Source: Glaciozyma antarctica PI12 (lineage: Eukaryota; Basidiomycota; Microbotryomycetes; Kriegeriales; Camptobasidiaceae). From it: a DNA stretch of 33,246 bases. The DNA is taken from assembly GCA_002917775.1 (NCBI GenBank), contig KZ627158.1, forward strand, positions 82,420 through 115,665, in the 5' to 3' direction. A program made the position numbers and the translations under genes. The notes below the pieces were generated by a model. It made no database searches. It saw nothing but the letters and a program-made list of their open reading frames with translations, and was not told where the DNA came from. Shown here piece after piece: positions 1 to 13,512 of the stretch. The number at the start of each line of letters is the position of its first letter. The first letter of the stretch is position 1.

Positions 1-11
1 AATCCCGGCCC

Positions 12-1303
12 CCCCCTTGCTGTTTCGTTCCCCAAGATTCAGCTCTTGCCGAGGGAAGCTTGCTGATTCAGCTTTGTCGCAGCCGCAATCAACCTTCACA
101 TGATCCCTCACTCCCTCGACCGTCCCCATCGTCTCCTCACCGCTCCCTCCCCTCCCCTCCTCACCATGCCTATCCCGACCCTCCCCGCTGAGATCATCTC
201 CCACGTCCTCGACCTGGTCGGAGATCAATACGACGAGGAGACGTTCACGGCTTCATACGAGGACCTGCGATCTTGCTGCCTCGTCGCACGCGCCTTCCTG
301 GATCCCGCTCGAGCGGCTCTCTACCGGACGCTCCATATTCGATTCGAGGATCGAGAATTTGGACCTGACGGAGACCCGCTCTTTTTGTTCGATTCGGGCG
401 CTATCAATTCCGGAGTACGCGCGCGAGGATGACTTTATCGAGGTATCGCCGAGGGGGCTTCTCCAATCCCTCTTCACTTATCCGCACCTCGCCTCCTTCG
501 TCCGCGGTCTTCAGATGGCGTGGTTCAACGAGAACTTCAACGCTATCGAGGCAATAGGCCTTACGACAACCTTCGTCGGGGCGATCACGCGCCTGTGCCC
601 TCTCCTGGCTGCTGTCGACGTCTACAATCCGTGGTACCGCGAGACGGCGGCGCTCGCAAACGCGCTGTGCGCCAGCGGAATCGCTCTTCGCACGCTCAAG
701 CTGCAGGGCGTTGACCACTCTGGCTGCCCGCTCAGTGCTCTCCTCGAGAACCAGGTCAGCCTCGAGCATCTCGTCCTCGACGATACGGTCCTGGTCGGCA
801 ACCCACGTCCCACTTTCCGCCTCAAGTCGCTGGAGCAGCGCAGTGGATCTGTTGCCGATTTCGTCGCCCTCACCCAGCACTCCCTCTCGACACTCCAGCA
901 CCTCTCCCTCAGCACTCTCACCGGCACCACCAGCCTCAACCTCTCCCCCTTCCTCCACCTATCCTCCCTCATCCTCCAGCGCAGCTTCAATCATATCCAG
1001 AGATCCGAACTTCGCTACGACTTCGCCCGCCTCGCCGCCTGCGCCTCCCTCCGCCACCTCGTACTTATCGACTACGCCACTATCCCCCTTCCCCTTCCTC
1101 CCCTCCCTCCCTCCCTTTACTCCCTCGACCTCTCCCGCTACGACGTCAAAGCCGTCGAGCTCCTCACTTACCTCGGCGACCCCCGTTCATCGCAACTTCG
1201 GCAGCTGAAGGTCTGCAAAAAGAGCGAGTCGAGCGTGGAAGCTGCGGAGGATTTGAGGAGGGTGTGCGAGGAGAGAGGGATTCGGCTGGAGGTGGTCGTG
1301 TAG
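12..1303 (+). repeat. Left arm of a ~1.3 kb inverted repeat
   Basis: This segment reads almost base for base like the reverse complement of about 31885..33166. Matching starts in the noncoding leader (for example AAGATTCAGCTCTTGCCGAG on both arms), runs through the F-box start and the whole LRR region, and fades just past the stop codon. The arms point inward and are separated by about 30.6 kb of unrelated conserved genes. The leader is as well conserved as the coding part, which argues for a recent duplication of a whole gene unit. Confidence 0.85.
166..1303 (+). pseudogene. F-box/LRR protein, copy 1, with one frame break
   Basis: The likely start is the ATG at 166, which opens an F-box (MPIPTLPAEIISHVLDLV) followed by LRSCCLVARAFLDPAR. 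Leucine-rich segments follow, such as LRTLKLQGV, LEHLVLDDTVLVG, LQHLSLSTL and LRHLVLIDY, ending at the stop at 1301-1303. F-box proteins of this kind are substrate adaptors of SCF ubiquitin ligases; the substrate cannot be guessed. The frame changes once near 405-420: copy 2 reads AATCCGGAG there and copy 1 has one extra T. A GT...AG stretch of 28 nt here would restore frame, but it is far shorter than any other intron in the window and is coding in copy 2. An upstream in-frame ATG lies at 100. It is either a young pseudogene or an assembly indel. Length would be about 380 residues. Confidence 0.65.
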
Positions 1304-1644
1304 AGGAGGAGGTTGGAGAGTAGCGAAATGCCGAAATTTGGGCTCAGAGCTGGCAAGGGAAGCTTGCGTAGTGGTGCTGGTCGGAGGTAATCCAATCGAG
1401 AATTCTTTTCGAGAAGCGTTGGTTATCGAAATCGAGCAAAAGAGAAGAACGACCGACGCGGAACCACACTGGCGCTGGAGAGGTAGAGTTGCGAGTAAAA
1501 GTCTTCGATCAGCAAGCGGCTCACTGTTTCGTTTCGCGCTTCTCAAGCCTGGGAGCTCCGGTGTGGCAGCTGCTATATTCACAAGAGCTACCTCGGGCAA
1601 CGGGCTCAGTGCGAAGGGATGTAGTCCCTGCGAACGCCAGAACG
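1304..1644. other. Intergenic, 3' ends of two converging genes
   Basis: 341 bp between the stop of F-box copy 1 and the stop of the Dap1 gene on the other strand. Open frames here are antisense shadows. I see no RNA gene or repeat. Confidence 0.6.
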
Positions 1645-2341
1645 TCAGCTCGTCTCTCGCAACCTCCACAGCAGGAAATGGACTCGCCCGCACATAATGT
1701 ACTTTCCACCAAAGTGCGCTGCACCCAACAAAACCGCGTCAGCTTCGCACTCTCGCCGTACCGCAACGAAACGACGACGCACACTCCCAATCCCTCAAGT
1801 TCTCCCACTCGCTCGCACTGAGGTCCTTGAGCTCATCAATCGGTTCATCCAGCGGCGTAATCATCTCCATCTCAAACGACTGCTTTGCCAATCCTCTCGA
1901 GGCATCCCTGCCGGCAAAGATGGAATACGGTCCCTCTGCTCCCCAGTTAGCTCCCTCCTCGCCCCTCCAAGACGGGTACGCACCAGGTCCATAGAACTGC
2001 CTCCCAGAGCTAACGTCATACACCTTCCTCCTGATCGCAAAGAGGATCCTCCCACCCTCACTCCCTTCCGCCGTCCCGTCGTACCCCCTCAGCTCCTCGG
2101 GCGTCCAGCTCCTCCATACGATCGTCTCGGGGTGCTTGGCGGGGCGCCAGTGGTAGGAAGTCGGGGCGGCGGGGAGGGCGGAGGGGATAGAGGAGGTGGT
2201 GGGGAGGAGGGAGTGGAAGAGGTAGGCGGCGAACAGGAGGAGGACGATGTTCAAGGGGTTGGAGAGGACGGGGAACAGGAGGGAGGGGAGAGGAGAGGGT
2301 AGGTGGGCGAGGAGAGGGGCGACTGATGGCGCGAGTGACAT
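1645..2341 (-). CDS. DAP1: Dap1/MAPR-family heme-binding protein (cytochrome b5-like)
   Basis: Exons on the minus strand: 2341-1984, 1935-1783, 1718-1645, giving about 194 residues. Residues about 25-48 form a membrane segment (NPLNIVLLLFAAYLFHSLLP). The cytochrome b5-like domain then starts at WRSWTPEELRGYDG and carries the family signature [20 protein letters not shown] and the end motif DWESHFGGKY. Family members bind heme through tyrosines, sit in the ER or other membranes, and support P450 enzymes such as Erg11/Cyp51 in sterol synthesis (established for yeast Dap1 and human PGRMC1). The first intron (48 nt) is in frame and stop-free, so retention would add 16 residues inside the signature. 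Shares a 300 bp divergent promoter region with muskelin. Confidence 0.88.
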
Positions 2342-2641
2342 CCTGCTACGACGAGGTGATGGGAGGAGGCAAAGAGTTGAGGCCGGGGTTGCGGAGATGG
2401 CACCCGCCTTGGTGGGCTCAGCGCCGTAGCTGGAACTTGCCTCCTCGAGCTGACCTAGCTGGGTCTAATGCTAGAATGTACCCCAAGCCAAGCTGTGCTA
2501 AATTCCTGAGAGATTCGGTCCAGGAGAACAGCAGTACCAGCTGCCTGAGCCGAGGACGAGAGCACGTCGCGCCTCCGCTCCTCTCCCACTCACACTCAAC
2601 CCGAGCTCGACGCCACTCCTCTCACAGCTCAGCAGCAGGCC
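2342..2641. promoter_or_regulatory. Shared divergent promoter region, Dap1 / muskelin
   Basis: 300 bp lie between the two divergent start codons at 2341 (-) and 2642 (+). It must hold both core promoters and leaders. No clear TATA box or known binding site was seen. Confidence 0.45.
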
Positions 2642-5600
2642 ATGGAAGACTCAGAGGCTCCCCTCTCACTCGCTGCTCTTGACCCGCCTCACGTCTTGCC
2701 CTACTCGTGAGCTCATCGCGCCGACCCCGCTCTCGTCCCTTCCTCGCTGATCCCACGCCACAGCATCCACTCCTTCTCCTCCCATACGAACAACTACCAT
2801 CCTTCCAACATCCTCGCAGATACGCCGTCGGACCAGGGCTCTCGGTGGACTGGACCGACTGGAGCGAGCTCAGACGCAGCGGGCGTGGCGGTGGGGGACG
2901 ACAACCGAGCTGATGAGAGGGGCCTGCGCGAAGTGCCTTGGTTGACGCTGGAGCTGGAGAAACCGAGCTTGGTGGTGGCGATTGGGTTTGGCAAGTACTT
3001 GAAGCGTGAGTTCGCGTCTCCGAGTGGGGTTGTTGTTGAGGAGGGGAGCTGATGCGTCTACTCTCTCCGGATCTTGCAGTACATCCCTGCAATCTCGCCT
3101 CGTTCGCAGTCTACGGCGGCATGTCTCCGAATCCGCGACACATGGAACTGCTCTTTCACGGCGGGCTCAAGAACGACAGCATCAAGGAGCGATTCGAGCT
3201 GAGCATCGGGGAGAAGGAGGGCAAGGGGAAGGGAGAAGTGGTGCGTTCTTGCTTTCACTACCTTGTGTGCGTGACTGAGAGGTCGTCGCAGCTCCTGCCG
3301 GTCAAGTACATTCGCATCGACGCCCACGCCGCTCACTCTCAGAACTACAACGTCTCGATCTGGTGCGTTGTGCCACTGCTCTTTCGGTCTTGAGCTCATG
3401 AAGAACGCAGGCACGTCTGGCTCGAAGGTCACTCCTACGAACCTCTCATGGCGCGCGTTCTATCCGCCTACGAAGCCGTTCGTCCTCCCCTCCCCTCGCT
3501 CTCCTCAACTAACAGCCCCACAGTACCGCTCCCTCACGACCTCGCACCTAATCCTCGCCCACCTCCGCCGCTCTTTCCTCCTCCCCGCCTTCCACGCCCT
3601 CCTCTCCTCCCTCCCCCTTCCCTTCCAATCCCTCGAACACCCCCTCCTCACTTCACCCCACTTCCCTCCATCGTCCTCCGCGGCTCCTTCTCCGGCTCCG
3701 AGAGCGCAGAGTCCTACCTCTCTCGCGCAGTCGACGAGGGGTTGTTCCGAGAATGGGGGAAGGGGAAGGGGAAGACGATTGGGCGGTGGGAGCGGGTGGT
3801 CGGGGGGCCGAGTCCGAGAGGAGGGCATCAGATGGTGAAAGTTGGACGGAAAATTCTTCTGCATGGAGGGTGGGATGGGGAGAGGGATTGGGCGGATATG
3901 TGGGAGTGGGAGATGGGGGGTGGGGGGTGGAGGTGCTTGAGCGAGGGAGGAGAGGGAGGGCCGAGAGGGAGGAGTTGTCATCAGCTTGCGGTTGATGAGG
4001 GTGAGGGATGGGTGTACTTGCTTGGAGGGATGGAGGAGAGCAAGGAGAAGGGGGTGGGACCGATCGAGATTCCTGGGTCGGGGTCGAATGGGGTTGCGAA
4101 TGGGGGAGGAACGAATGGGGCGGGAGAGGAGGAAGTGGGGAGGAGGCTGAAGAGTGGAGCGAGCGATTTTTGGAGGTACAAGGCGGTTGGGCCTGGGAAG
4201 GGGAGTTGGGAGCTGCTGAGCGAGGATACGGGAGCAGAGGGAGGACCGAAGCTCATGTGCGTTTTCGTTCCTCTCACTTTTAAGTACGGTTCGCTGATCA
4301 CGGCAAGCACAGATACGACCACCAGATGGTCGTCGATAGCGAGGGGCAGCGAATCTTCGTCTTTGGCGGAAAGCTCTCCCAGGCTCCTGCGAGCGATTCG
4401 ATCGAAGGACGATACAGCGGCATGTACTCCTACGATATCGCTTCGCGCAAGTGGACCTACCTCTTGTGCGTCTTCCGTTTTCAGGCTTGAGGCCTTCCTG
4501 ACGATCCGTTCGCCTACAGCGGCGACCCAACTCCCGGCGACCCCTTTCGCGCCGAACGTCTCCTCTCCCGTATCGGCCACTCGATGCTCTTCGACCCAAC
4601 TCTTCGCACGCTTTTCATCTTTGCAGGCCAGCGCGAGGACAAGTACCTCGCCGACCTCTGGTCCAGTTCGTCGTCGCTCTTTCGCACCACCTCTCGGCTA
4701 ACCTTCACCCCGCACAGTCAAGCTCTCCTCTCCCTCCTCCCCAACACCCTGTCCAACACCCTGGCGATCTGGCACCCTCCTCCCCTCCTCCTCCGAGCCC
4801 ACTCTCCTCCAAACGACCCTCCTCAGCGCCGACTACTCCTCCGACGGCCCCGCACCAGGTTTCACGCAGCGCGCGACGATCGATGTAGCGACTGGCGAGT
4901 GGACGGTGCTGACGGGGATGGTCAAGGATGAGAAGAGTCAGGATGAGGTGCCGGCGGCGGAGGTGTGGACGCATGCGAGAGGCGGTGGGTGGAGGAAAGT
5001 GGAGTGCCGGGGCGAGGTTCCGGAGGGGAGGTATGGTGGGCAGGTGAGTGCTAGCATTATTGTGGAGGCGATCGAGGAGCTGATCAAGGTGCAGGTCGTG
5101 TACGATCCGTTGTTTGGCGATCATTATATGTTTGGGGGGAACCCGCAGGATGCGCAGGATTTGACGAGGAGGATGGGAGACTTTTGGCGGCTGAAGATCA
5201 TCAAGTGAGTTCTCGCTGGTGCTCGCTGAGGAGCGAAGGAAGTACTGACTGTTTTGGCGTGCAGACCTTCGCCGGAGGAAGCGTTGCGGCAGGCCAAGTT
5301 CCTCGTTCGAAAGCAAAGGTGCGTTCGCCTCATCTTACTCCATCTATTCTGCCCTTACGCCTCTAGCGCAGGTTCACGGAGATGTGCCAGACCCAACCCA
5401 CCGTCACCGCCCTCACCTACCTTCAAACGACCCTCGCCGAAGTCGTCGACCATACGGACGAAGCCGAAGCCTCCGCCTTCCGCTCCTGCATGGCCTCGCT
5501 CCTCGCCGCTCCCTCTTCGCAAAACTACGAAGAACGGATGGACGACAGCGACCCGCTCGACGTCGAAGGCGGAGACGAACCGATGATTGCGTCGATGTCG

Positions 5601-5804
5601 TCGGGAGACTTCTCGGCGATGGCGGAGAGCCAGCGGTTGGCGCAGAGCGTGTCGTCGGTGCTGGATCCGGAGCTGTATCGGCAGCGGCATCAGCTGTTTG
5701 AGCAGCTGTTGGACTTTGTTTCAGACGAGGAGCGGCAACCGAAGGAGGATTTGCGAGATTTGGTGCGGCGGAACGAGGGGCGTAGTCGCAGTCGATACGA
5801 TTGA
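2642..5804 (+). CDS. MKLN1: Muskelin (discoidin, CTLH and kelch-repeat protein)
   Basis: Exons: 2642-2706, 2764-3005, 3080-3240, 3292-3362, 3411-3477, 3524-4256, 4313-4465, 4520-4665, 4718-5043, 5095-5204, 5265-5318, 5372-5804; about 853 residues against 735 in human. The N-terminal discoidin-like domain (about 20-180) opens with YSIHSFSSHTNNYHPSNIL and contains FGKYLKLHPCNLASFAVYGG and GLKNDSIKERF. A LisH/CTLH part follows (YRSLTTSHLILAHLRRS, LEHPLL). Kelch repeats run from about 285 to 695, with LLHGGWDGERDWADMWEW, FVFGGK, FIFAGQREDKYLADLW, GFTQRATID and MFGGNPQDA. Muskelin is a subunit of the CTLH/GID ubiquitin ligase in animals. Within exon 6 the frame shifts once, between about 3640 and 3672, with good family similarity on both sides and no usable GT donor, so a single-base assembly error is likely. 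The 51-nt intron 5044-5094 is in frame and stop-free. Confidence 0.9.
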
Positions 5805-6320
5805 AAAGGTATTTCTTTATCGTTTGCACGGCTCGGAATGCTCCATGCTGGAGTCTCCATGAGTATCGAAAGACGAAAGTGGAGGCGGGGGAGTTCGATC
5901 GTTTTTTGCTGACCTCGCCTGGCTGAGCTTACCGACCAGCTCGCTCGCAATCTTCTCCCTTTGACCTCGTTCAACGCGTATAACTCTGCGCCAAAGACCA
6001 GGAACGACAGCCCCGCCAGATCTCATCCCTTCGAAGCCGTCAGCGAACTCTCCCCACCTCGGGCCCACCTCGACTCTCGAGCCATCTCCGAACCGCGCTA
6101 CCTCGTCCTGGTTACCTTCGTTTCGCTCCTTCGCCCGTCCCTCCATCGCCTCCATCTATCCAGCAGTGCGCGACAACCTACGGCCGCTCAACAACCTCTC
6201 ATCGCCCTCCCAACTCGCGTAAAGCACGCCATCGCCTCGACCCGCGTCCTCGCCTCCTCCTCAGCGACTCCCGCCTTTCTCGCCCTTCCTCTCCTCTAGC
6301 CCCATCCACCCAACGAAGGA
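5805..6320. promoter_or_regulatory. Intergenic: muskelin 3' end and GSH1 promoter/leader
   Basis: 516 bp with pyrimidine-rich stretches in the half nearest GSH1, usual for fungal leaders. I found no convincing AP-1 (Yap1-type) site, although GSH1 genes are often oxidant-induced. Open frames here show no family resemblance. Confidence 0.4.
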
Positions 6321-9095
6321 ATGGGACTCCTTGCGCTAGGCACACCGATGCATTGGTCCGAGGCGAAGCAGCACGCCAACTACGTTCGCGAGCATGGGAT
6401 CGAGCAGTTCTTGAAGATTTGGCATCGGCTCAAGGATCGGACCGGGGATGTCTTGCTTTGGGGTGACGAGGTGCGTTCTGCGTTCTTTGCATGGCTGGTC
6501 AGTGCTGGGGGAGATTAGGAACGGTTCTGGCAAGTGGTTAGCCGGCTTGGAGGTCGAACAGCAATCTGAGCCGGCAAGTGGGGACGCGAGCTGACCCAGG
6601 TGCTCTCTACGACAGGTCGAGTACATGGTCATCTCCTACGACGACGAGGGCAAGAACGCGCGCCTATCGCTCCGCCAGACGGAGATCCTCGAAGCCCTCG
6701 AGGAGGACGCAATCCAGCGCGCCAAAGACATGCCTGGGCGGGAGTGCGTTCGCCCCTCGCTAAGCCTGCTGGAAGGAAGCTAATGCGCGTTGCTCATTTG
6801 CAGAGCGTGTATCCCTGTTTTCCATCCCGAGTACGGGCGGTACATGCTCGAGAGCACGCCTGGAGCGCCGTACGGAGCTACTCTCGAGGACCTCCTCAGC
6901 GTAGAGGGCAACATGAAGTTCCGGTAAGTGCGTTGTCCTCTCCAACACGTTCTGAAGCTAAGGATGCTCTACGCGCAGACGACGGCTCGCCAAGTCCCGC
7001 ATGCGCGACAACGAAGTTCCCCTCACCCTCACCTCCTTCCCTCGCCTCGGAGCCCCCGGCGTCTTTACCGATCCTTACTACCCTCCAGGAGGTGAGGTAG
7101 CACGCAGTCTCTTCCTCCCAGACGAAGTGACGAACCCGCACGTCCGATTCCCGTGCGTACCTCTGTCGTTCGCAAGGCTGCGAGTCGGAGCTGACGAGCT
7201 GGAGCACAGTACTCTCACCGCCAACATCCGAAGACGGCGAGGCTCCAAGGTTGCGATGAACATGCCCATCTTCTTCGACGAAAAGACGCCAAACCCCTTT
7301 ATCGACCCCAACGTCCCTCTGAACCGCGATCTCTGGCCCGAGGATGCCAGTGCGTACCCGTCCTCCGCTCTCTCATTTTGCACGGATACTGACCGCGCTT
7401 CGTGTTAGACGCACGGGAGGGCGCTGCGCTGCCGAACCACATCTACATGGACGCGATGGGATTCGGAATGGGCTGTTGTTGTCTGCAGATTACGTTCCAG
7501 GCGTGCAGCATCAACGAGGCGAGAAGGATGTACGACGCGCTCGTTCCTGTGGGACCTATCATGGTGCGTTTGTGTGGAGCTGAGGATTGGAGGCACGGAA
7601 CTGACGACCTTCTTAAAAGCTCGCTCTGACAGCTGCTGCGCCAATCTTCCGTGGGCTGCTGGCGGACGTGGATTGCCGATGGGACGTTATTGCTGGGAGT
7701 GTGGACGACCGAACGCCCGAAGAGCGAGGGGAGGCCGTGCGTTTCTCACCTTCTCCGTTCAGCGAACCGCAGCTGACGACCTTCTGCACCAGCCGCTCGA
7801 GCACGACCGCTTCCAGATTCCCAAATCTCGTTACGACAGCGTCGACTGCTACATCTACAGCGACCCGTCGAACCGACCGGAGTACAACGATAACCAGATG
7901 CCGTTCGACGAGGGGATTCAGCAGCGTCTTATGGACGATGGCGTCGACGAGCTCCTCGCCAAGCACTTTGCGCACCTCTTTATTCGGGACCCGATCGTCG
8001 TATTCGAGGAGACGCTCACGCAGGACGACGAGACGAGCTCGGACCACTTCGAGGTGAGCTCCTGGGCGAGCGTTCCCAGCTGAGTCAGAAAGCTAACTCG
8101 CCCTCGCCCGTAGAACATCCAATCGACCAACTGGCAGACGGTTCGCTTCAAGCCTCCTCCGCCTGGGTCGCCGATTGGCTGGCGCGTCGAGTTCCGGTCG
8201 ATGGAAGTCCAGCTCACCGACTACGAGAACGCCGCGCACGCCGTCTTCATTGTCCTCCTCACGCGCGCGATCATGAACCTCGGGCTCAACTTTTACCTCC
8301 CCATCTCCAAGGTCCGTTCCACGCCCTTCACTCTCGAGACGCAAGGCTCACACGTTCCACGCAGGTCGACGAGAACATGCACCGCGCGCACCGCCGTGAT
8401 GCCGTCCACACGCAAAAATTCTTCTTCCGCAAGGACCTCTACTCCCCCAAACCCGGGCACGGCTGCGATACCGCCACTCCTCCCCTCCTCTCAGCCCTCA
8501 ACGGTCTCCCCACGCACATCCACCGCACGGCGAACGGCTCTCACTCTCCTCCGCCCTCTTGCTCGTCGCACTCGGGTTCTCGTGCCCATTCCCCCCTCCC
8601 GGAAGCCGAGTTCGGACCGGTTGAGGATGAGTACGCCGAGTTTACGATCAACGAGATCATTAATGGCGATGGCAAGGACTTCCCAGGCTTGATGGGCGTC
8701 GTGACCAAGTACCTCGATTCGCTCGAGGTGGAACCGGCGACGAGGAAGGAGCTTGAGAAGTCCTTGCAGCTCATTCGGCGTCGAGCAGACGGTACGTCCT
8801 TTTTCCTCCCTTCCTCTCTTCGCTCGCTGATCAGTCGCGCACAGGCTCACTGGTGACCACTGCGACGTGGATGCGCAAGTTCGTTCGCTCGCACCCAGCG
8901 TACCAGTTTGACTCGGTCGTCTCAGAGGAGATCAACTACGACCTCATTCGCGCCATTGACGAGATCGAGCGTGGCGTACGACCGGTCCCAGAGTTCTTGC
9001 CGGCGTGCTACAAGGGCTCTGGGATCGCGGAGGGGGATGCGTTCAAGGAGTGCTGTGGGGATGTGATTGATGGCTTGCCGGCGAGCAGGGCTTAG
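6321..9095 (+). CDS. GSH1: Glutamate-cysteine ligase, catalytic subunit
   Basis: Exons: 6321-6470, 6616-6743, 6804-6923, 6979-7152, 7210-7349, 7409-7563, 7620-7736, 7793-8053, 8114-8311, 8365-8791, 8845-9095; 706 residues with no frame break. It joins glutamate and cysteine through an ATP-driven gamma-peptide bond, the first and limiting step of cytosolic glutathione synthesis. The eukaryotic GCL family is shown by [19 protein letters not shown] at the start, [46 protein letters not shown], and [20 protein letters not shown]. Residues about 510-555 are a Ser/Pro-rich insertion of low complexity. Intron 1 is long for this window (145 nt); the others are 51-60 nt. The gene ends 126 bp from the stop of the amylase gene on the other strand. 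Confidence 0.95.
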
Positions 9096-9221
9096 ATGTA
9101 TCGAGTGGGGGGAGTGTACGATTGGGGAATTAGAATTCGAGGGTGACCATACGACGCGAGCGAGATTCCGAACGAAAGCTCTAAGATTGCACAGACTTCT
9201 TTCCCTTCCCTCAAAACTCTA

Positions 9222-11613
<2,392 letters not shown>

Positions 11614-12124
11614 CGTTGCGTTCGAGTCAGTGGGGTAGAAGAGGAAGAGAGTGAGAAGCAACGTGTTCAAGCTGAAAGTGACCATGCTGGCGCGCTGCGT
11701 GACGAGTTCGATCAAAAAAGATCGTCCCAGCGGAACTCCGGAGGCCGAACAAGGTAGCGAGATGGACCGAGATCTCACTTGTTGTGTTCGTACTGGTGTA
11801 CTCTAGAGTGTTGCCAGAACGACACTCAATCGCGCTTCCTATCTAGGCGCGCTCCGTTCTGTGGTGAATGAGTCCTCTATCGCAGCTACTTGAAGCTGCG
11901 ACTTCTTCAGCGTTTCTTTGCAGTAAAACGCTCCACGTTCTTTGTATTCACAGACGCTTTCCTGAGGAGGAACTGAGAGAATAAGTCTCAAAAAGTCGGT
12001 GGGGATTCCCAGCTCGATCAATCCGCCCACTCGAGACACCCACCTCTTAAGCATCTCTCGGCGCTCTCCTCTCTTGCCTCCGCTTCCACCACTTTTATCA
12101 GCAGCATCTCAAGGACCATGCGCC
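11614..12124. promoter_or_regulatory. Divergent promoter region, amylase / cupredoxin A
   Basis: 511 bp between divergent starts. The left 160 bp can be read in frame with the amylase (see the 11685 start). An out-of-frame ATG at 12118, just 7 nt before the cupredoxin A start, could act as a short upstream reading frame or be skipped. No other signal was recognised. Confidence 0.4.
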
Positions 12125-13034
12125 ATGCTCCTACTCGCAGCGGCCGCCTTCCTCCCCATAGCCCTCTGCTTCGACTACACCGTGCGCCGCTCCGTTCCCC
12201 ACTTCTTAAGGTCCCAGCTGACTCCCTCCCAGATTGCCGTTGGTAGGGACGAGGTGACCGGTCTCCCTGGCGTGGGCTTTGCTCCCTCTCGTGCGTACCA
12301 GTAGGAGCCGCAGGGGCAGGGTGGGAAACTAGGGGACTCAGCTAACAAGCGCGGAATGCAGGGACCGTGACCTCTTCTGGAGCCAACGACGTCCTCGTCT
12401 TTCGGTTCCAGCAGGGAGAGCACAACGTTATCGGTGCGTCTACCTTCCTCCCCCTGCTCGTCGTCGGAGCCGTTCGACTCCGCCAAGCAATCCAGCTGAC
12501 TCCTCTCCTTCACCGACAGAATCAACCTTCGACGCTCCCTGCTCCCCAGCGGGAACCTTCAGTACCGGACTCGTCACGGTAGCTAATACCACTGCCAACT
12601 CGACTGCCATCACCGCCGGACCAGTCTTCACCTACCCCATCGCCAACTCGTCCGTCGTCGCCTACTTCTACGACGGAGGAAACGGAGGGCGGAACTGCCT
12701 CCAAGGCGCAGTCTTGTACGTTCCTTCTCCTTCCACATCTCACCCAGCTAACCTCCCACAAAGCTGTCTGAACGTCGACGAGAACATCTGCCTAGCCCAC
12801 CGTCGCGCCGCTCTCGCCCTCGGCGCAGCCGCCGGAGTCCCCACTTCCATTCGCTCCAACTCTGCTTTCGTGGCGCCTTCTACGTCGATGTCGTCGACGA
12901 GGACAAGGGCCACGGCTTCCACGACGAGGAGTGTGGCGGCTTCCGCGGTGGTGATGGGGGGTGCGGGGAGGGAGCGGGCGGGAGGCTTTTTGGGAGTGGT
13001 GGGAGTGCTGGTTGGGCTGGCGGTGGGGGTTTAG
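12125..13034 (+). CDS. Secreted cupredoxin-fold wall protein A (GPI-anchor type)
   Basis: Exons: 12125-12181, 12233-12290, 12362-12433, 12520-12715, 12764-13034; 217 residues. The signal peptide is MLLLAAAAFLPIALC. A plastocyanin-like fold follows (VTGLPGVGFAPS, VLVFRFQQGEHNVIESTF, PCSPAGTFSTGLVTV, YFYDGG, NCLQGAV), the arrangement of fungal extracellular serine-rich cupredoxin proteins. A Ser/Thr-rich stalk and a hydrophobic tail (GFLGVVGVLVGLAVGV) fit GPI anchoring at the cell surface. In copper-binding relatives the loop reads about YC...HC..GM; here it is YD...NC..GA, so three metal ligands are missing and copper binding is unlikely. It is a tandem paralogue of the gene at 13513. Exact role unknown. 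Confidence 0.8.
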
Positions 13035-13512
13035 GAATTGAGAGGGAGTTCTGGGGGATGGACAATAATTTGGACTCGGTTATGGAGGGTCTTGCGGGCT
13101 GCGATGGACGGCTACGCCGCGATGGACAATCATGGAATGCGCAATGGGACGATTTGGTTCTCGTAGAGTGCTCTGGGAACACCTTTGAGTGTGAGTACGT
13201 TGGCGTTGACCTCTGACCAGCGCAAACTGAGCCATGCTGCATCTTAGCCAAGATAAGAGCTGACCTGCTCCCTTCGCAAGAAGGTCTCGCTCCCCTCGTC
13301 AATCATTTTACCGCCTTCTCCTTTTCAGTCCTTTTGGTTTGTTCTTTGTTCTACTTGTCTCCTTTCTACCGGATCTGTGCGAGGAGGGAGAGGAGCAGTA
13401 GCAGCTCGAGACTCGCTTTAGCCCAGCGAACTCCACAGTCGGATCTCGCCAAGTCGACTCCTTCCTCCAATCTCCTCGACCAGCGCTCCCATCTCCTCGC
13501 CCGGCAGCAGCC
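13035..13512. other. Spacer between the cupredoxin paralogues
   Basis: 478 bp holding the 3' end of copy A and the promoter of copy B. A short motif GGGATGGACA followed by AT-rich bases occurs just after the stop in both paralogues (about 13054 and 14483), apparently part of the duplicated unit. No gene seen. Confidence 0.45.

Noticed and set aside
405-450. A 28-nt GT-AG intron that would restore the frame of F-box copy 1
   Set aside because: The shortest other intron in the window is 46 nt, and the same stretch is read as coding (EYAREEDFIEVSPRG) in copy 2. A one-base insertion explains it more simply.
3505-4599. A 364-residue antisense open frame
   Set aside because: It mirrors the muskelin kelch exons; Arg/Pro-rich composition is what the reverse strand of this coding sequence yields.
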